34,635 nt of DNA from Phytophthora quininea. Lineage: Eukaryota; Oomycota; Peronosporomycetes; Peronosporales; Peronosporaceae. The notes under the pieces were generated by a model, which worked only from the letters and a program-made list of their open reading frames with translations, did no database searches and had not been told where the DNA came from. This document shows positions 9,593 to 18,408 of this stretch, one piece after another; the stretch's first letter is position 1, and every line of letters starts with the position of its first letter. The translations under genes were made by a program, and so were the position numbers. The stretch covers positions 1 through 34,635 of the forward strand of contig JAAVTG010000353.1 of assembly GCA_011947345.1 (NCBI GenBank). The letters are read 5' to 3'.

Positions 9593-11234
9593 TTTTACGC
9601 TCTGAGAGCGGATGGATGTTTTTGCATTTGTGTGATCTTCTATAGTCAATTGGTCTTCATTTATGTCGTAATCTGGCAACATATTTGGGTGAGTTGCAGT
9701 AGGTTTATTACAAGGAGAAACATCTTGTTTGGCTATCTCTTGAACGATTTTAGTCGTATTGTTAAAAAATTCTCTACCGGCAGATATATCATGAGTAGGG
9801 ATATGTTCTGCAGCAGCTGTTCCCGACTCCTGTTAATTTGTATCGTCACCAACCACACCAGCGCAATTGGCACTCTTGGTCGGGAATTGCAAGCTCGAAA
9901 CATTTTCAAATTTGGATCCACGTTTTTCATTTTATCTGACTCTGCAACCCTTCATCAGTTTAAGTGTAATACTACGCACCCGTTCCTTTATCTGCTCTCA
10001 GAGAACGGTTTCATCAATTTGCCATGATTTTCTGGTGCTGTTCCGACAGAATTGTTGAGATTGTTCCTACAGAATAGATGTAACATCGGCTTGCCGCCAT
10101 GTAGCCAGGTTGGTTCGACCGAGCTGTAGCCAGCACTTGCTGTACTTACGCCCCCAATGTGACGGTCCACTTTTGCTATCTACAAGGCTTTCAACTGCAT
10201 CAATTAGCGATGCTTCCGACATGACGGGTGGGGTCGAGGCCAGCGCTTGCTTCAATTCATCACGTGCCATAACCGTGCTAAACACGCACCGAGCACACCA
10301 GCATATGGCTGCATCTACTGCCTTGGCCTCAAAGCAAGACGGCATGAGTTCTTGCGCCATGAATACAATAATGGTGCGAGTGACGATGTAGCGCTTACGG
10401 CGGATATCATTAATTTGCATAGTAAGGAGATCGTCGACCACACTGGTTAGCGCACGTCTGCCGCTTCCTGCGAGAGTAAACTCCCCAGGCCTTCAATTGC
10501 ATGCGGCTTGTCAAAACGCGCAGCCCAGGAGATGACACTTCAGCTTTCTGTTTTCAGCAAAAGAACGAGCCAACAATAGTGGGCGCTTGATGTTGGATTC
10601 GGCAATCTCCAATCTGAAGCGGTTCGTGTAACGCAGTGGAATGCGTTGAGCTGGAATCGTAAGCAACGGAGGGCAAGCAGATTAGGAATGAAAACTACGC
10701 TCAAAGTCGGAAAGATCAACTCTATCATGCAGACCTAGCAAACTCAAAGTTCATCCGAAATGATAAAACATACCAAACTAATATCAAGAGCTGCAGTCGC
10801 AAAATCACCATTGCTACCGTGTTAGGAATGAGCTCGTCCCCACTGCTGAGTCGCCCGTGAACGTTGGCTATAATGGCAAACCATTGGAATTGTGGTTCGC
10901 GTTTGTCCCGTTTCACAGCTTTCCACGGTTCCTTCCGTTGACGCCACCTTGGATATACCGATGTAGCCATGAGCAGGACCATGCTTGCCGTTCGAAGCTG
11001 CGGACAGTGACAACCGCCGTGCACCACCGATCCTGTGTCTTGCGTAGGACTTCAATCGTTGCATTGGGCCGAGTCGAGACCTCTACTTGGATCCCCTATG
11101 TGGACAGGAGTCTGCTCAGCCTCACGCTGGTGTGCTTGCCTGCCAGAAGGCCGAGCCGCATCTGAACGGCGACTGATGCAGGACCTATCCTTGAGGCTGT
11201 TACAACTCGGACAGCGCTCACCTCACTCGCCATC
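9593..11234. other. About 1.6 kb without a recognisable gene
   Basis: Base composition changes sharply at the array edge to an A/T-richer sequence. Open frames are short and overlap on both strands. The longest that looks protein-like is on the - strand at 10067-10441 (124 codons, with a stretch RDELKQALASTPPVMSEASL), followed after one stop by a segment containing SWQIDETVL. I recognise no family. It may be a degraded mobile-element or unique gene remnant. There is no tRNA or rRNA here, and I saw no clean terminal repeats. Confidence 0.4.
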
Positions 11235-11253
11235 GCTCACTCTGCAATTCGCC
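11235..11253 (+). promoter_or_regulatory. Oomycete Inr/FPR core promoter of IDD1
   Basis: GCTCACTCTGCAATTCGCC agrees with GCTCATTYYNCAWTTTNYY at 17 of 19 positions. It lies about 30 bp before the IDD1 ATG, the usual spacing for the oomycete initiator. Confidence 0.75.
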
Positions 11254-11281
11254 AGCGCCGACTCACTACCTTCGCTCAGAA

Positions 11282-12314
11282 ATGAAGTGGATCGCCCTGT
11301 CCGTCGTGGCACTCGCCACCTTTGTCGTTCGTGACATCTCGGCCACCCACCCGATCGTCCAGCAATATGCTCGAACCGAAAGCGACGCTGCTAGTCGCCA
11401 GCGGTTCCTGAGTGAAACCAGGCGCAAGCTCGCCGCCTGTTCCAATTCGGAGGCCGGACGAAAGCTCCGAGAGCAAAGCGCGCTGCACCGAGCAGCCAAA
11501 CTCCAGGAGCTTCGTGCCAGCAAACGCCGTCTGGGTGCCTCAACAGTGTTGGCAACGAGCCACAAGACCAACCTCACCGACGTCACTGCGACCACGTACC
11601 CCGGGTATCTGTTCGACGACGTCAAGTGTGTGCTGGCCCCAGAGACCACGCAGAAGACCTTCTACGTGAGTGGAGAGCTCTACCGCCAAGACATCACCGA
11701 TAGCCAAGCTGGAATCGGCCTCACGACGGAGCTGCAATTCATCGACGTGAGCTCGTGCACGGCCGCCAGCAACGTCTGGATCGACTATTGGCATAGCAAT
11801 GCTGCCGGGGTCTAGTCGGGTGTCGCTGGTTCTGAAGCAGGAGAGAGCTCAAACGCTTCCAACGTGGACGCCACGTTCTTGCGTGGACTTGTGCAGACTG
11901 ACTCATACGGACTGGCAGGATTTACGAGCATATTCCCGGGCCATTACAACGGTCGCACCCCCACCTCGACGTTTTGGCCACCTACGGCGGCACGTTTGAG
12001 AACAACAATACATACTCCGGAGGCTCGACAGTGCATGTGGGGAGCTCTTCTTCGACCAGGACCTGATCGACGCAGTCGAAGCCACCAAGACGCACGCGAG
12101 CAACACGCAAAATCTAACAGTAAACGCGGATGACCAGGGTCTGGTTGAAGCAGTAGACTCAGGGTACGACCCGATTGTGGAGTACGCTCTACTTGGCGAC
12201 TCTATGGACGACGGCGTGTTTGCGTGGATCTCCATCGGCGTCGACTTGACCGCCAGCAACGACGATGCTGCAGTTGGCGCACTGACCGCTGACGGTGGTG
12301 TGCAGTACCGTTAA
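11282..12314 (+). pseudogene. IDD1: secreted intradiol dioxygenase with stop and frame breaks
   Basis: Paralogue of the three dioxygenases downstream. Starts MKWIALSVVALATFVV, a signal peptide, with a predicted mature end near THPIV, then an Arg-rich helical segment and the dioxygenase domain. Codon 178 is TAG (11813-11815) in the motif YWHSNAAGV-stop-SGV, exactly the Tyr that would be the first ferric ligand. After it the frame stays homologous (FPGHYNGR), then loses one base in a C5 run (11958-11962) and another in a G4 run (12039-12042) before ending at TAA 12314. The two deletions resemble the sequencing-type errors seen throughout the window, but the TAC to TAG change does not. The His pair reads HLD where catalytic relatives have HIH. 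Inferred length is about 344 codons. An Inr motif sits upstream, so it may still be transcribed. Whether it is a true pseudogene is uncertain. Confidence 0.8.
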
Positions 12315-12474
12315 ACAATTGATTTATATCCCGTGCAAAGGAGTTGTGATGTAAGGAATGCCATCGAGAAAGTTTTATGGCGAGATAATGAATGAAGTGA
12401 GTCCTTTAACCTCTATGATTGAAACTAGGATGAAGACGACGAACTCGAGTTGGTGTACTTGGTGCCGCAGACGC

Positions 12475-14091
12475 TCAGTACGCTGTTGGAAAGGCACTGA
12501 GCCCAGCCGTCTGGATCTCCTTCTCACCCTCTACGAAGACCATTGCTAGTCCTCCGTCCAGGTGCCAATCGATGTGGCAGTGGAAAATCCACACCCCTTC
12601 ATTGTCAGCGTCGAAGCGCACTACAAGGTATCCGACGTCAGTACAGTCTCCGTTCGAGTCGGTGGTGCATGGAGGCACCGTGTATGTATCACGTAGCATT
12701 GGTCCGTCCAGGGTCATGACTGGCAGATTGTTGTTTTGAATATCCTCGAGCGAGGCGGTGCCGCTTCCGATGACCCAGGGCGTGTGCGAGTGCATGTGGA
12801 ACGGGTGTTGGTCGTTCATCACATTCACCAAGACAGCCTCGATGTGGTCGCCGTAAGAAATAGCCCGGGCGTTGGTGGCTATCGGCAGCTCCGACGTCTT
12901 GAGTCCATCGGCGATCGAGAAAAGCGGCGGGTCGTCGGGCGCCGAAAAGTGGCTGTAGTTGCTGCCGTCGATGGAAAAGTAGCCGAGGCCGCTCTGGAAG
13001 TCGAACTTGAGGATGGCTCGGTCCGACGGCGTTTTAGGCAGCGTGGTTTTGTTGAGAGGCGTGAAGGCGAACTCGCCGATCGTGCTTGTTTCCGTTTGAG
13101 CCGTCGTGGTTGGCTCCGTGGCTTCCTCTTCGTAGTGGACGATGCCTAGACCAATATCATTAAATCCGCCGCCGGCCGTGTCTGAGGACGCCGTCGTCCA
13201 CGGGAGGCCGTAGAGACCCGTAGCACGCATCCAGAAGGACCCAATCGAGCTGCCCGTCGAGTTCTTGGCCTGCACGATTACGTCGTAACGCTGGCCAGCA
13301 TTGATGGTGACGTTGGTAACGAAGCTCGACGGCTCGAGGGCTCGGCGTCGGCGGCAATGACTTGAAACTCGTGACCATCAATGCTGAAGACGAACGGAGC
13401 GAGAGCGGCCATGTTGATCAGTCGAAGTCGGTACTTCTTGCCTGCCTCGAAGCGGAAGGTCGACAGGGGCTGGTCGTCGCTGCAGGTCTTGTAACCATGG
13501 GAGGCAGCAGCCGTGCAGTTGTAGCGACCTTTGTCATTGATGAGAACGGTGTCCCACATCGGCGCCACGTGACCCGGAGCGGCATGGTACATGTCCGCCA
13601 ACTGAATCGTGTACTCGCCGTCGATATCCTTTTCCCAAGACTGCAGCTGGGCGGCAGGCGCATGCACAACGAGCGGCCCGCGGAGCCCGAACGCATACTG
13701 GTACGAAAATGGCTATGCCACCAGAACGTGCCGGCCTTGTCCGGGGTAAACTTGTAGGTGATCTTGGCCTTGGGCTCGAGGTGGCACTGTGTCAACCCTG
13801 AAGCACCATCCATTTCTTGAGTGCCGAGCTGCTTCAATCCGTGCCAGTGCAGACAGGTGACCTCGTCGAGATCGTTTGTGACAGTGACTTCGACATCATC
13901 CCCAGAGTTACGTTGATAACAGCTTGGCTGGACGGCGCGTCGTTGATGCCCAAGGCGGTCAACGCGACTCCATCAAATGCCGAAGAGATGTTGGTCACCC
14001 GCCAGTCCAACGTGACGGTGGCCGCAGTGCAAACTCCGCAGAGAAGACCTGCCATCCAGGATGCACCTTGAAGTGCACGAATAAATCTCAT
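12475..14091 (-). CDS. Secreted multicopper oxidase, laccase type
   Basis: Oxidises phenolic substrates by one electron and reduces O2 to water, outside the cell. Starts MRFIRALQGASWMAGLLCGV, a signal peptide. All four copper-binding motifs are present: HWHG (about residues 82-85), HSH (126-128), HPFHMH (DNA 12790-12807) and HCHIDWH (12562-12582). The residue ten after the T1 Cys is Leu, as in medium-potential laccases. Three cupredoxin domains fill about 539 residues, a normal length. Three single-base losses break the frame, at C4 13900-13903, near 13700-13701 and at 13338-13340; the protein resumes perfectly each time, so I treat the gene as intact in the organism. It is divergent from IDD2 and lies inside the dioxygenase cluster, which suggests linked action on plant phenolics. 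Family assignment is firm; the natural substrate is unknown. Confidence 0.9.
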
Positions 14092-14142
14092 TTGCTTGCT
14101 TTGTTGGAAGAGCTTGAGACGGCGATGAGGTCGAGTGGAGGA

Positions 14143-14161
14143 GACAAATTACAGAATGAAA
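14143..14161 (-). promoter_or_regulatory. Oomycete Inr/FPR core promoter of the laccase gene
   Basis: Read on the - strand: TTTCATTCTGTAATTTGTC, with TCATT-YY-N and AATTT all matching the consensus. It is about 50 bp before the laccase ATG at 14091. Confidence 0.75.
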
Positions 14162-14905
14162 ATGCTGTGGCAACCGAATCGAGTTTGGTGTTCATGGCGG
14201 TTGTCGCTGGAGTTGCTGCCGATTACCAAAGCCAACGGCAAGTTGAGGGTTTGTTGGTTGCCTCACCTTGCAACAACGCTAAGGATCATGGATAGGCGGC
14301 GGGATGTGTCATCGAATGAGGAAATCATTCAAGCACCTCTGCAGATTACTCGTGCTACGTTGACACCAGTTTCACGAGAAGCATGGCAAAGCACCCCATT
14401 GATCATCGCCACGGCACAAAACTGCAACCAAGGGCTCGGTCCACGTTGGTGCCTTTTGCAGCGTGTAAAACCGACAGCGTGGTCGAGTATTTAATGCCGA
14501 GCGATTACTTCCTGACGAATCGAGCTGGTGCTTGTCAAGAAAGCATGTTGTACAATTCAAACGCGACCGAGGAGCGGCGTCCGTACCAAGCCCACCGAAA
14601 TCCTGCACAATTCACGAATAACGATGCCCTCGCATCATCTTGTTGTGCTTACCACAATCCATTCAACTCAGGTGCTTTACACCAATTCGTTCCGAGGGTA
14701 CAGGATTACCATCAATTGCTGTTGACGACACCGACAAGACTACACGCTTGCTTGCACGAGTCCTGCTTAACATTGGTGATGCCTTTTCCGATCAGCACGA
14801 GAAACTCAACCTGCAGCGTGGCGCAAACCATGCAGCACAGATCGCCGTCGTTTACCAGCGCTTGAGTTGCCATAGGGGAAAGGCCATTCGACCGATGCCG
14901 AGAAC

Positions 14906-14924
14906 TTTCACTTTCCAATTTGCC
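14906..14924 (+). promoter_or_regulatory. Oomycete Inr/FPR core promoter of IDD2
   Basis: TTTCACTTTCCAATTTGCC agrees with GCTCATTYYNCAWTTTNYY at all but the first two positions and one Y/T position, including the full CAATTTGCC flank. It lies about 40 bp before ATG 14963, which supports that start over an upstream in-frame ATG-like codon at 14930. Confidence 0.8.
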
Positions 14925-14962
14925 AAGTTTTGTGTCCGCTGTCAACCTCTCTGCAAGTTTCC

Positions 14963-15841
14963 ATGGTCAGGTCTACTTTTGGTCTCACCGCCTCCTTCGC
15001 CTTCGCCGGAGCACTTGCCCTCTCGGATGCCTCGACCCAAGACACTGCTACCCCACGCCGGCTCGACGCTGCAACAGTTCTAAAGACCAACCACACGTCC
15101 AACCTGGCCGGTGTGACTGCTGAAACATACCCTGGATACCTCTTTGGAGACGAAATTAACTGCGGACTCGCGCCCGAGACAACGCAGGAACCTTTCTTCG
15201 TCAGCGGAGAAGTGTATCGCCAAGACCTCGTCGAAGACCAAGCTGGGGTGCCTCTGACCACGGTGATGAGGTTTATTGACGTTGACACCTGTGCACCGGT
15301 CAACAACTTGTGGATCAGCTTCTGGAACAGCAACGCAAAGGGCGTATACTCAGGTGTGGTAGGAGCTCAAGCCGGAGCGAGCGACGACGCTGCCAACCAG
15401 AAGAAAACGTTCCTCCGTGGCCTCGTACAAACCGACATGTACGGCCTGGCCACCTTCAAAACCATTTTTCCGGGCCACTACTCCGGTCGAGCGCCGCATC
15501 TCAACGTGTTGACTCAGTACAACGGGGCGTACTTGGACAACAAAACGTACACGGGAGGGTTGACCGTGCACGTGGGCGAGATCTTCTTCGACCAGGACCT
15601 GATCACGAAGGTCAAGAGCAGCAGCGCCTATTCCTCGAATACGCAGAACCTCACCACCAATGCGGAGGACAAGGGGTTAGCGGAAGCCGCAGCCAACGAC
15701 TATGACCCGGTCGCGGTGTATTCGCAGCTCGGTGACACAGTGGAGGACGGCATTTTGGCTTGGATTTTTATCGGCATCAATTTATCTGCACACCACAACA
15801 TCACCGCTGCTGGTTCTCTCCTCACCAGTGACACCGTCTAA
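14963..15841 (+). CDS. IDD2: secreted intradiol dioxygenase-like protein, altered iron site
   Basis: 292 residues, the only dioxygenase copy here with an unbroken frame. ATG 14963 gives the signal peptide MVRSTFGLTASFAFAGALAL. Compared with IDD3 and IDD4 it lacks most of the Arg-rich N-terminal segment and has no C-terminal hydrophobic tail, so it should be soluble and secreted. In the intradiol fold the ferric ligands are two Tyr and two His. Here Tyr129 (GVYSGV) and Tyr173 (FPGHY) are present and His179 is kept, but the second His is Asn181 (PHLN). The usual WHAN is WNSN and the EGPYY segment is QEPFF. It may be inactive, use another metal geometry, or have a changed role such as substrate binding. 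Family membership is clear from the paralogues; activity is not. Confidence 0.85.
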   Translation: MVRSTFGLTASFAFAGALALSDASTQDTATPRRLDAATVLKTNHTSNLAGVTAETYPGYLFGDEINCGLAPETTQEPFFVSGEVYRQDLVEDQAGVPLTTVMRFIDVDTCAPVNNLWISFWNSNAKGVYSGVVGAQAGASDDAANQKKTFLRGLVQTDMYGLATFKTIFPGHYSGRAPHLNVLTQYNGAYLDNKTYTGGLTVHVGEIFFDQDLITKVKSSSAYSSNTQNLTTNAEDKGLAEAAANDYDPVAVYSQLGDTVEDGILAWIFIGINLSAHHNITAAGSLLTSDTV

Positions 15842-16744
15842 TCCAGCAAACGTGAAGCAAATATCGGCGGCGTTGCGTAAGAACGAATCGAATCTCGTAG
15901 CACTTTATCTGATAGCGTGATGCCGATTGTTTCTTGATCGCCACACTTGAAAATGCTTCCAAAATCACACCCGAAGCAAACTGCCACCTTGGTCGCCCCT
16001 AGCATAACCAAAGCGGTTGAAGCTCCTCATGTGCTGGCTGGGCTGCTGCCGTTCGATCAATTGACTCCTGGCACTATCAACATAGAACGCTGTCTTTCTT
16101 TACCGAGTATTCCTGTTCCGAAGTTACTTCATTCTGCGTTTCGCTATCTTCACCCAACACTATTGCGGACAAAGCGACCAGCAGCATGACCAAGTCCTGG
16201 AGCCTTTTCGCCATCATGACTGGGGCATTAATTTTGCTGCCACCCCGTATACCCACATGATGAGCCCCGCCGTTCACAGAGTTGATGCCAAATATCAGCG
16301 CGTTCTCCGCACCGATAACAACACTCTCTTGGGCCACAAGTCGACGAGCTTACCTCCAACATGGTAGCTTTCAACTATTTCAGCAAGAATGACAGGGTGA
16401 CAAGAAAGAAAATAGCAAAACCCAACTGCCCTCAATGCCACAGGCAATGTTTTCGACGACGAGAACGAGGATGGCGAATTAAAGCCCACTCCGAGCCACG
16501 CTTTACCACTACTGGATGATGATAAACTCACCAACACTGAAGACAGGGAAGGGCGTCCAGATATCGGGCTGAAACTTGGCTAACAGTGCTTTTTCGGATC
16601 CATGATCGAAGTTATGTTTGGTGTCCTCAGATCCGAGGCCGTTCTTATCCACTTCAACTGATCAGGAACAATCGCAGGCGTTCCGTTGCTATTTAGTTCC
16701 CAAGCAGCTTCAGTTCTTGTGCATGAGTGCATCACGTTCAAGTG
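15842..16744. other. Intergenic region between IDD2 and IDD3
   Basis: About 900 bp with no recognised gene. On the - strand two short frames (16077-16337, 86 codons with a hydrophobic stretch DLVMLLVALSAIVLG, and 16295-16537, 80 codons with GKAWLGVGFN) could be fragments of one decayed gene. The WLGVGF stretch faintly resembles a DOMON domain, too weak to call. Confidence 0.35.
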
Positions 16745-16763
16745 GCTCACTTCTCAATCACCC
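16745..16763 (+). promoter_or_regulatory. Oomycete Inr-like core promoter of IDD3
   Basis: GCTCACTTCTCAATCACCC matches GCTCAYTYYNCAAT, with a diverged flank. It lies about 20 bp before the IDD3 ATG, and IDD4 has the same type of sequence at the same place. Confidence 0.7.
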
Positions 16764-16783
16764 GCCAAGCGACCAGGTCAAGG

Positions 16784-17976
16784 ATGACTCGCATTTCCCG
16801 TTGGATCGCGTTCGCAGGTGTCGCCGCGCTCGCACTCTCCGACTTGGCAGCAGCTCATTTCGATGACCACCTCACTGAGGAGCAGATCGTCGCCCGGAAG
16901 CTTCAAGTCGAGCACGGAAGACGCCTGATGGAAAATTGTGCCCACTCGGAAACCGCACGACGGCTGCAGGAGGTGGCCATTACTCGCCGCCTAGCGATGC
17001 TCAACAATCACGCCTCGCGTCGCCTCGATAGTGTCGCTATGACTACGAGCCACAAGTCAAGTCTCACCGGTCTTTCGGCAACCACCAATCCCAGCACGCT
17101 CTTCGGGAGCACGCCAACGTGCGTCTTGGAGCCGAAAGTCACCGAAGGTCCGTACTACGTGACGGGGAGCTCATTCGCTCGGACATCCGTGAAACGCAGC
17201 CAGGCATCGACCTGTACATGGATCTGCAATTCATCGACACCAACACCTGCAAGCCCGTGAGCAATATGTACGTTGATTTCTGGCACGCCAACGCCAGCGG
17301 CGTGTACTCGGGAGTCGTCGCCAGCACCAACGGCAATTCCAAGGACGCCACCAACGTCAACGCCACTTTCCTCCGCGGACTATCGCCAACCGATTCGAAC
17401 GGTTTCGTCTCCTTCACGACCAAGTTCCCGGGGTTTTACACGTCGCGCACGACGCACATTCACATCATGACCCACTACAACGGCTCTGCAAGCAACGGCA
17501 GATACTCGGGCGGCCACATTTCGCATGTTGGCCAGCTCTTCTTCGACCAAGACTTGCTCACCAATGTGCAGGCCACTGGCGTGTACGCGAACAACCAGGC
17601 TCAAGTCACCTTGAACTCGGCCGATAACATCGCGCAGCAGTCGGCTGCCAGCAGTTTTGACCCGTTCGTTAAGTACGTTCTGCTGGGCAACACCGTGGCG
17701 GATGGCTTGCTGGCGTGGATCTCAGTGGGCGTGGACATGTCCAATGACTACAGCGTCTCGGTCGCTGGCACCTACGCAGGCTCCGGTACAGGAAACTCGA
17801 CAACCACAAGCACCAACGCGACGACAACGACCACGTCCACGACGACAACGACCAACTCGACAACAACCAACTCGACCCTAGCGACCACCACGGCCAATGA
17901 CGGTGTCAAGATCGGGCAGTACGTCGGCCAGGTCTGCGCCATCGTACTTGCCCTGATGCACTTGCTGCTACTATAA
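16784..17976 (+). CDS. IDD3: surface-type intradiol ring-cleavage dioxygenase
   Basis: Non-heme Fe(III) enzyme expected to open catechol-type rings between the two hydroxyls. About 397 residues. Order: signal peptide (MTRISRWIAFAGVAALAL, mature end near AHFDDH), an Arg-rich helical segment with one Cys, the dioxygenase domain, a Thr/Ser/Asn-rich linker (17791-17896), and a terminal hydrophobic segment VCAIVLALMHLLLL that looks like a GPI-anchor signal. All four ligands are present: Tyr175 (WHANASGVY), Tyr219 (PGFY), His225 and His227 (HIH). The frame slips once at the G4 run 17164-17167 after EGPYYVTG; the missing base is most likely a sequencing error, since the rest is perfect. ATG 16784 is preferred to the in-frame 16727 because it begins the signal peptide and lies just behind an Inr motif. 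Confidence 0.88.
17791..17896 (+). repeat. Thr/Ser/Asn-rich low-complexity coding tract in IDD3
   Basis: Imperfect ACN-rich codon repeats (ACAACCACAAGCACC-like) encode a linker of mostly Thr with Ser and Asn. Such tracts are usually heavily O-glycosylated stalks in surface proteins. IDD4 has only a short Ser-rich equivalent. Confidence 0.8.
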
Positions 17977-18355
17977 CTCCAAGCCCCCATCCGCTCACCA
18001 TGCATATTGCGACAACAATCATAATATCACTTCGATTACATGCCAGACGATCACAATCGAGCCCCCCATAATCCAAATTAATGGAGAGCTACCCCATCAT
18101 CAATCTCCACCATAATCCATCTTAAAGTACCTTGGAAACCATCCGTGCACATGTGCAAACATTAGTTGGACAGTGTTGTGATCGTGTCCAGACCAGAGCT
18201 GATCTCAAGATGTCGGTAGCTGAACCGGGGGCTCACAGTATATCCATGGATCTCACTGAGACTGAGGCGGTAGCGACTTCACAAATACCTGCTGATAGTA
18301 CGATCTGCACCATGTGCCCAAACAGCGGAAACGATGGCGGCGGCCCGCTGGGATT
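17977..18355. other. Intergenic region between IDD3 and IDD4
   Basis: About 380 bp with no gene. Two copies of CCATAATCCA (near 18066 and 18110) lie in an A/T-rich stretch behind IDD3. Confidence 0.5.
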
Positions 18356-18374
18356 CCTCATTTCTTAATCACCA
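18356..18374 (+). promoter_or_regulatory. Oomycete Inr-like core promoter of IDD4
   Basis: CCTCATTTCTTAATCACCA keeps the TCATTYY core and resembles the IDD3 element. It lies about 35 bp before the ATG. Confidence 0.65.
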
Positions 18375-18408
18375 CCATAACCGACAAGCACCACAAGCAT
18401 CCCAAGCC

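Larger units (their letters stand above)
14092..14962. other. Divergent intergenic region between laccase and IDD2
   Basis: About 870 bp separates the two divergently transcribed genes. It holds an Inr motif at each end (14143-14161 minus, 14906-14924 plus) and no convincing gene between them. The short frames inside have no recognisable domain. It is the natural place for shared upstream control of the two genes; I see no obvious repeated operator-like motif. Confidence 0.6.

Noticed and set aside
86..9605. Many long open frames (100-300 codons) on both strands across the left 9.6 kb
   Set aside because: They repeat with the unit, exist in all six frames, and consist of dipeptide runs made by the TTCTTG hexamer plus the tRNA itself. 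No domain, no codon preference, and tRNA genes lie inside them.
16077..16537. DOMON-domain gene on the - strand between IDD2 and IDD3
   Set aside because: Only a short WLGVGF-like stretch fits; the rest does not align and the two frames do not join through plausible splice sites.
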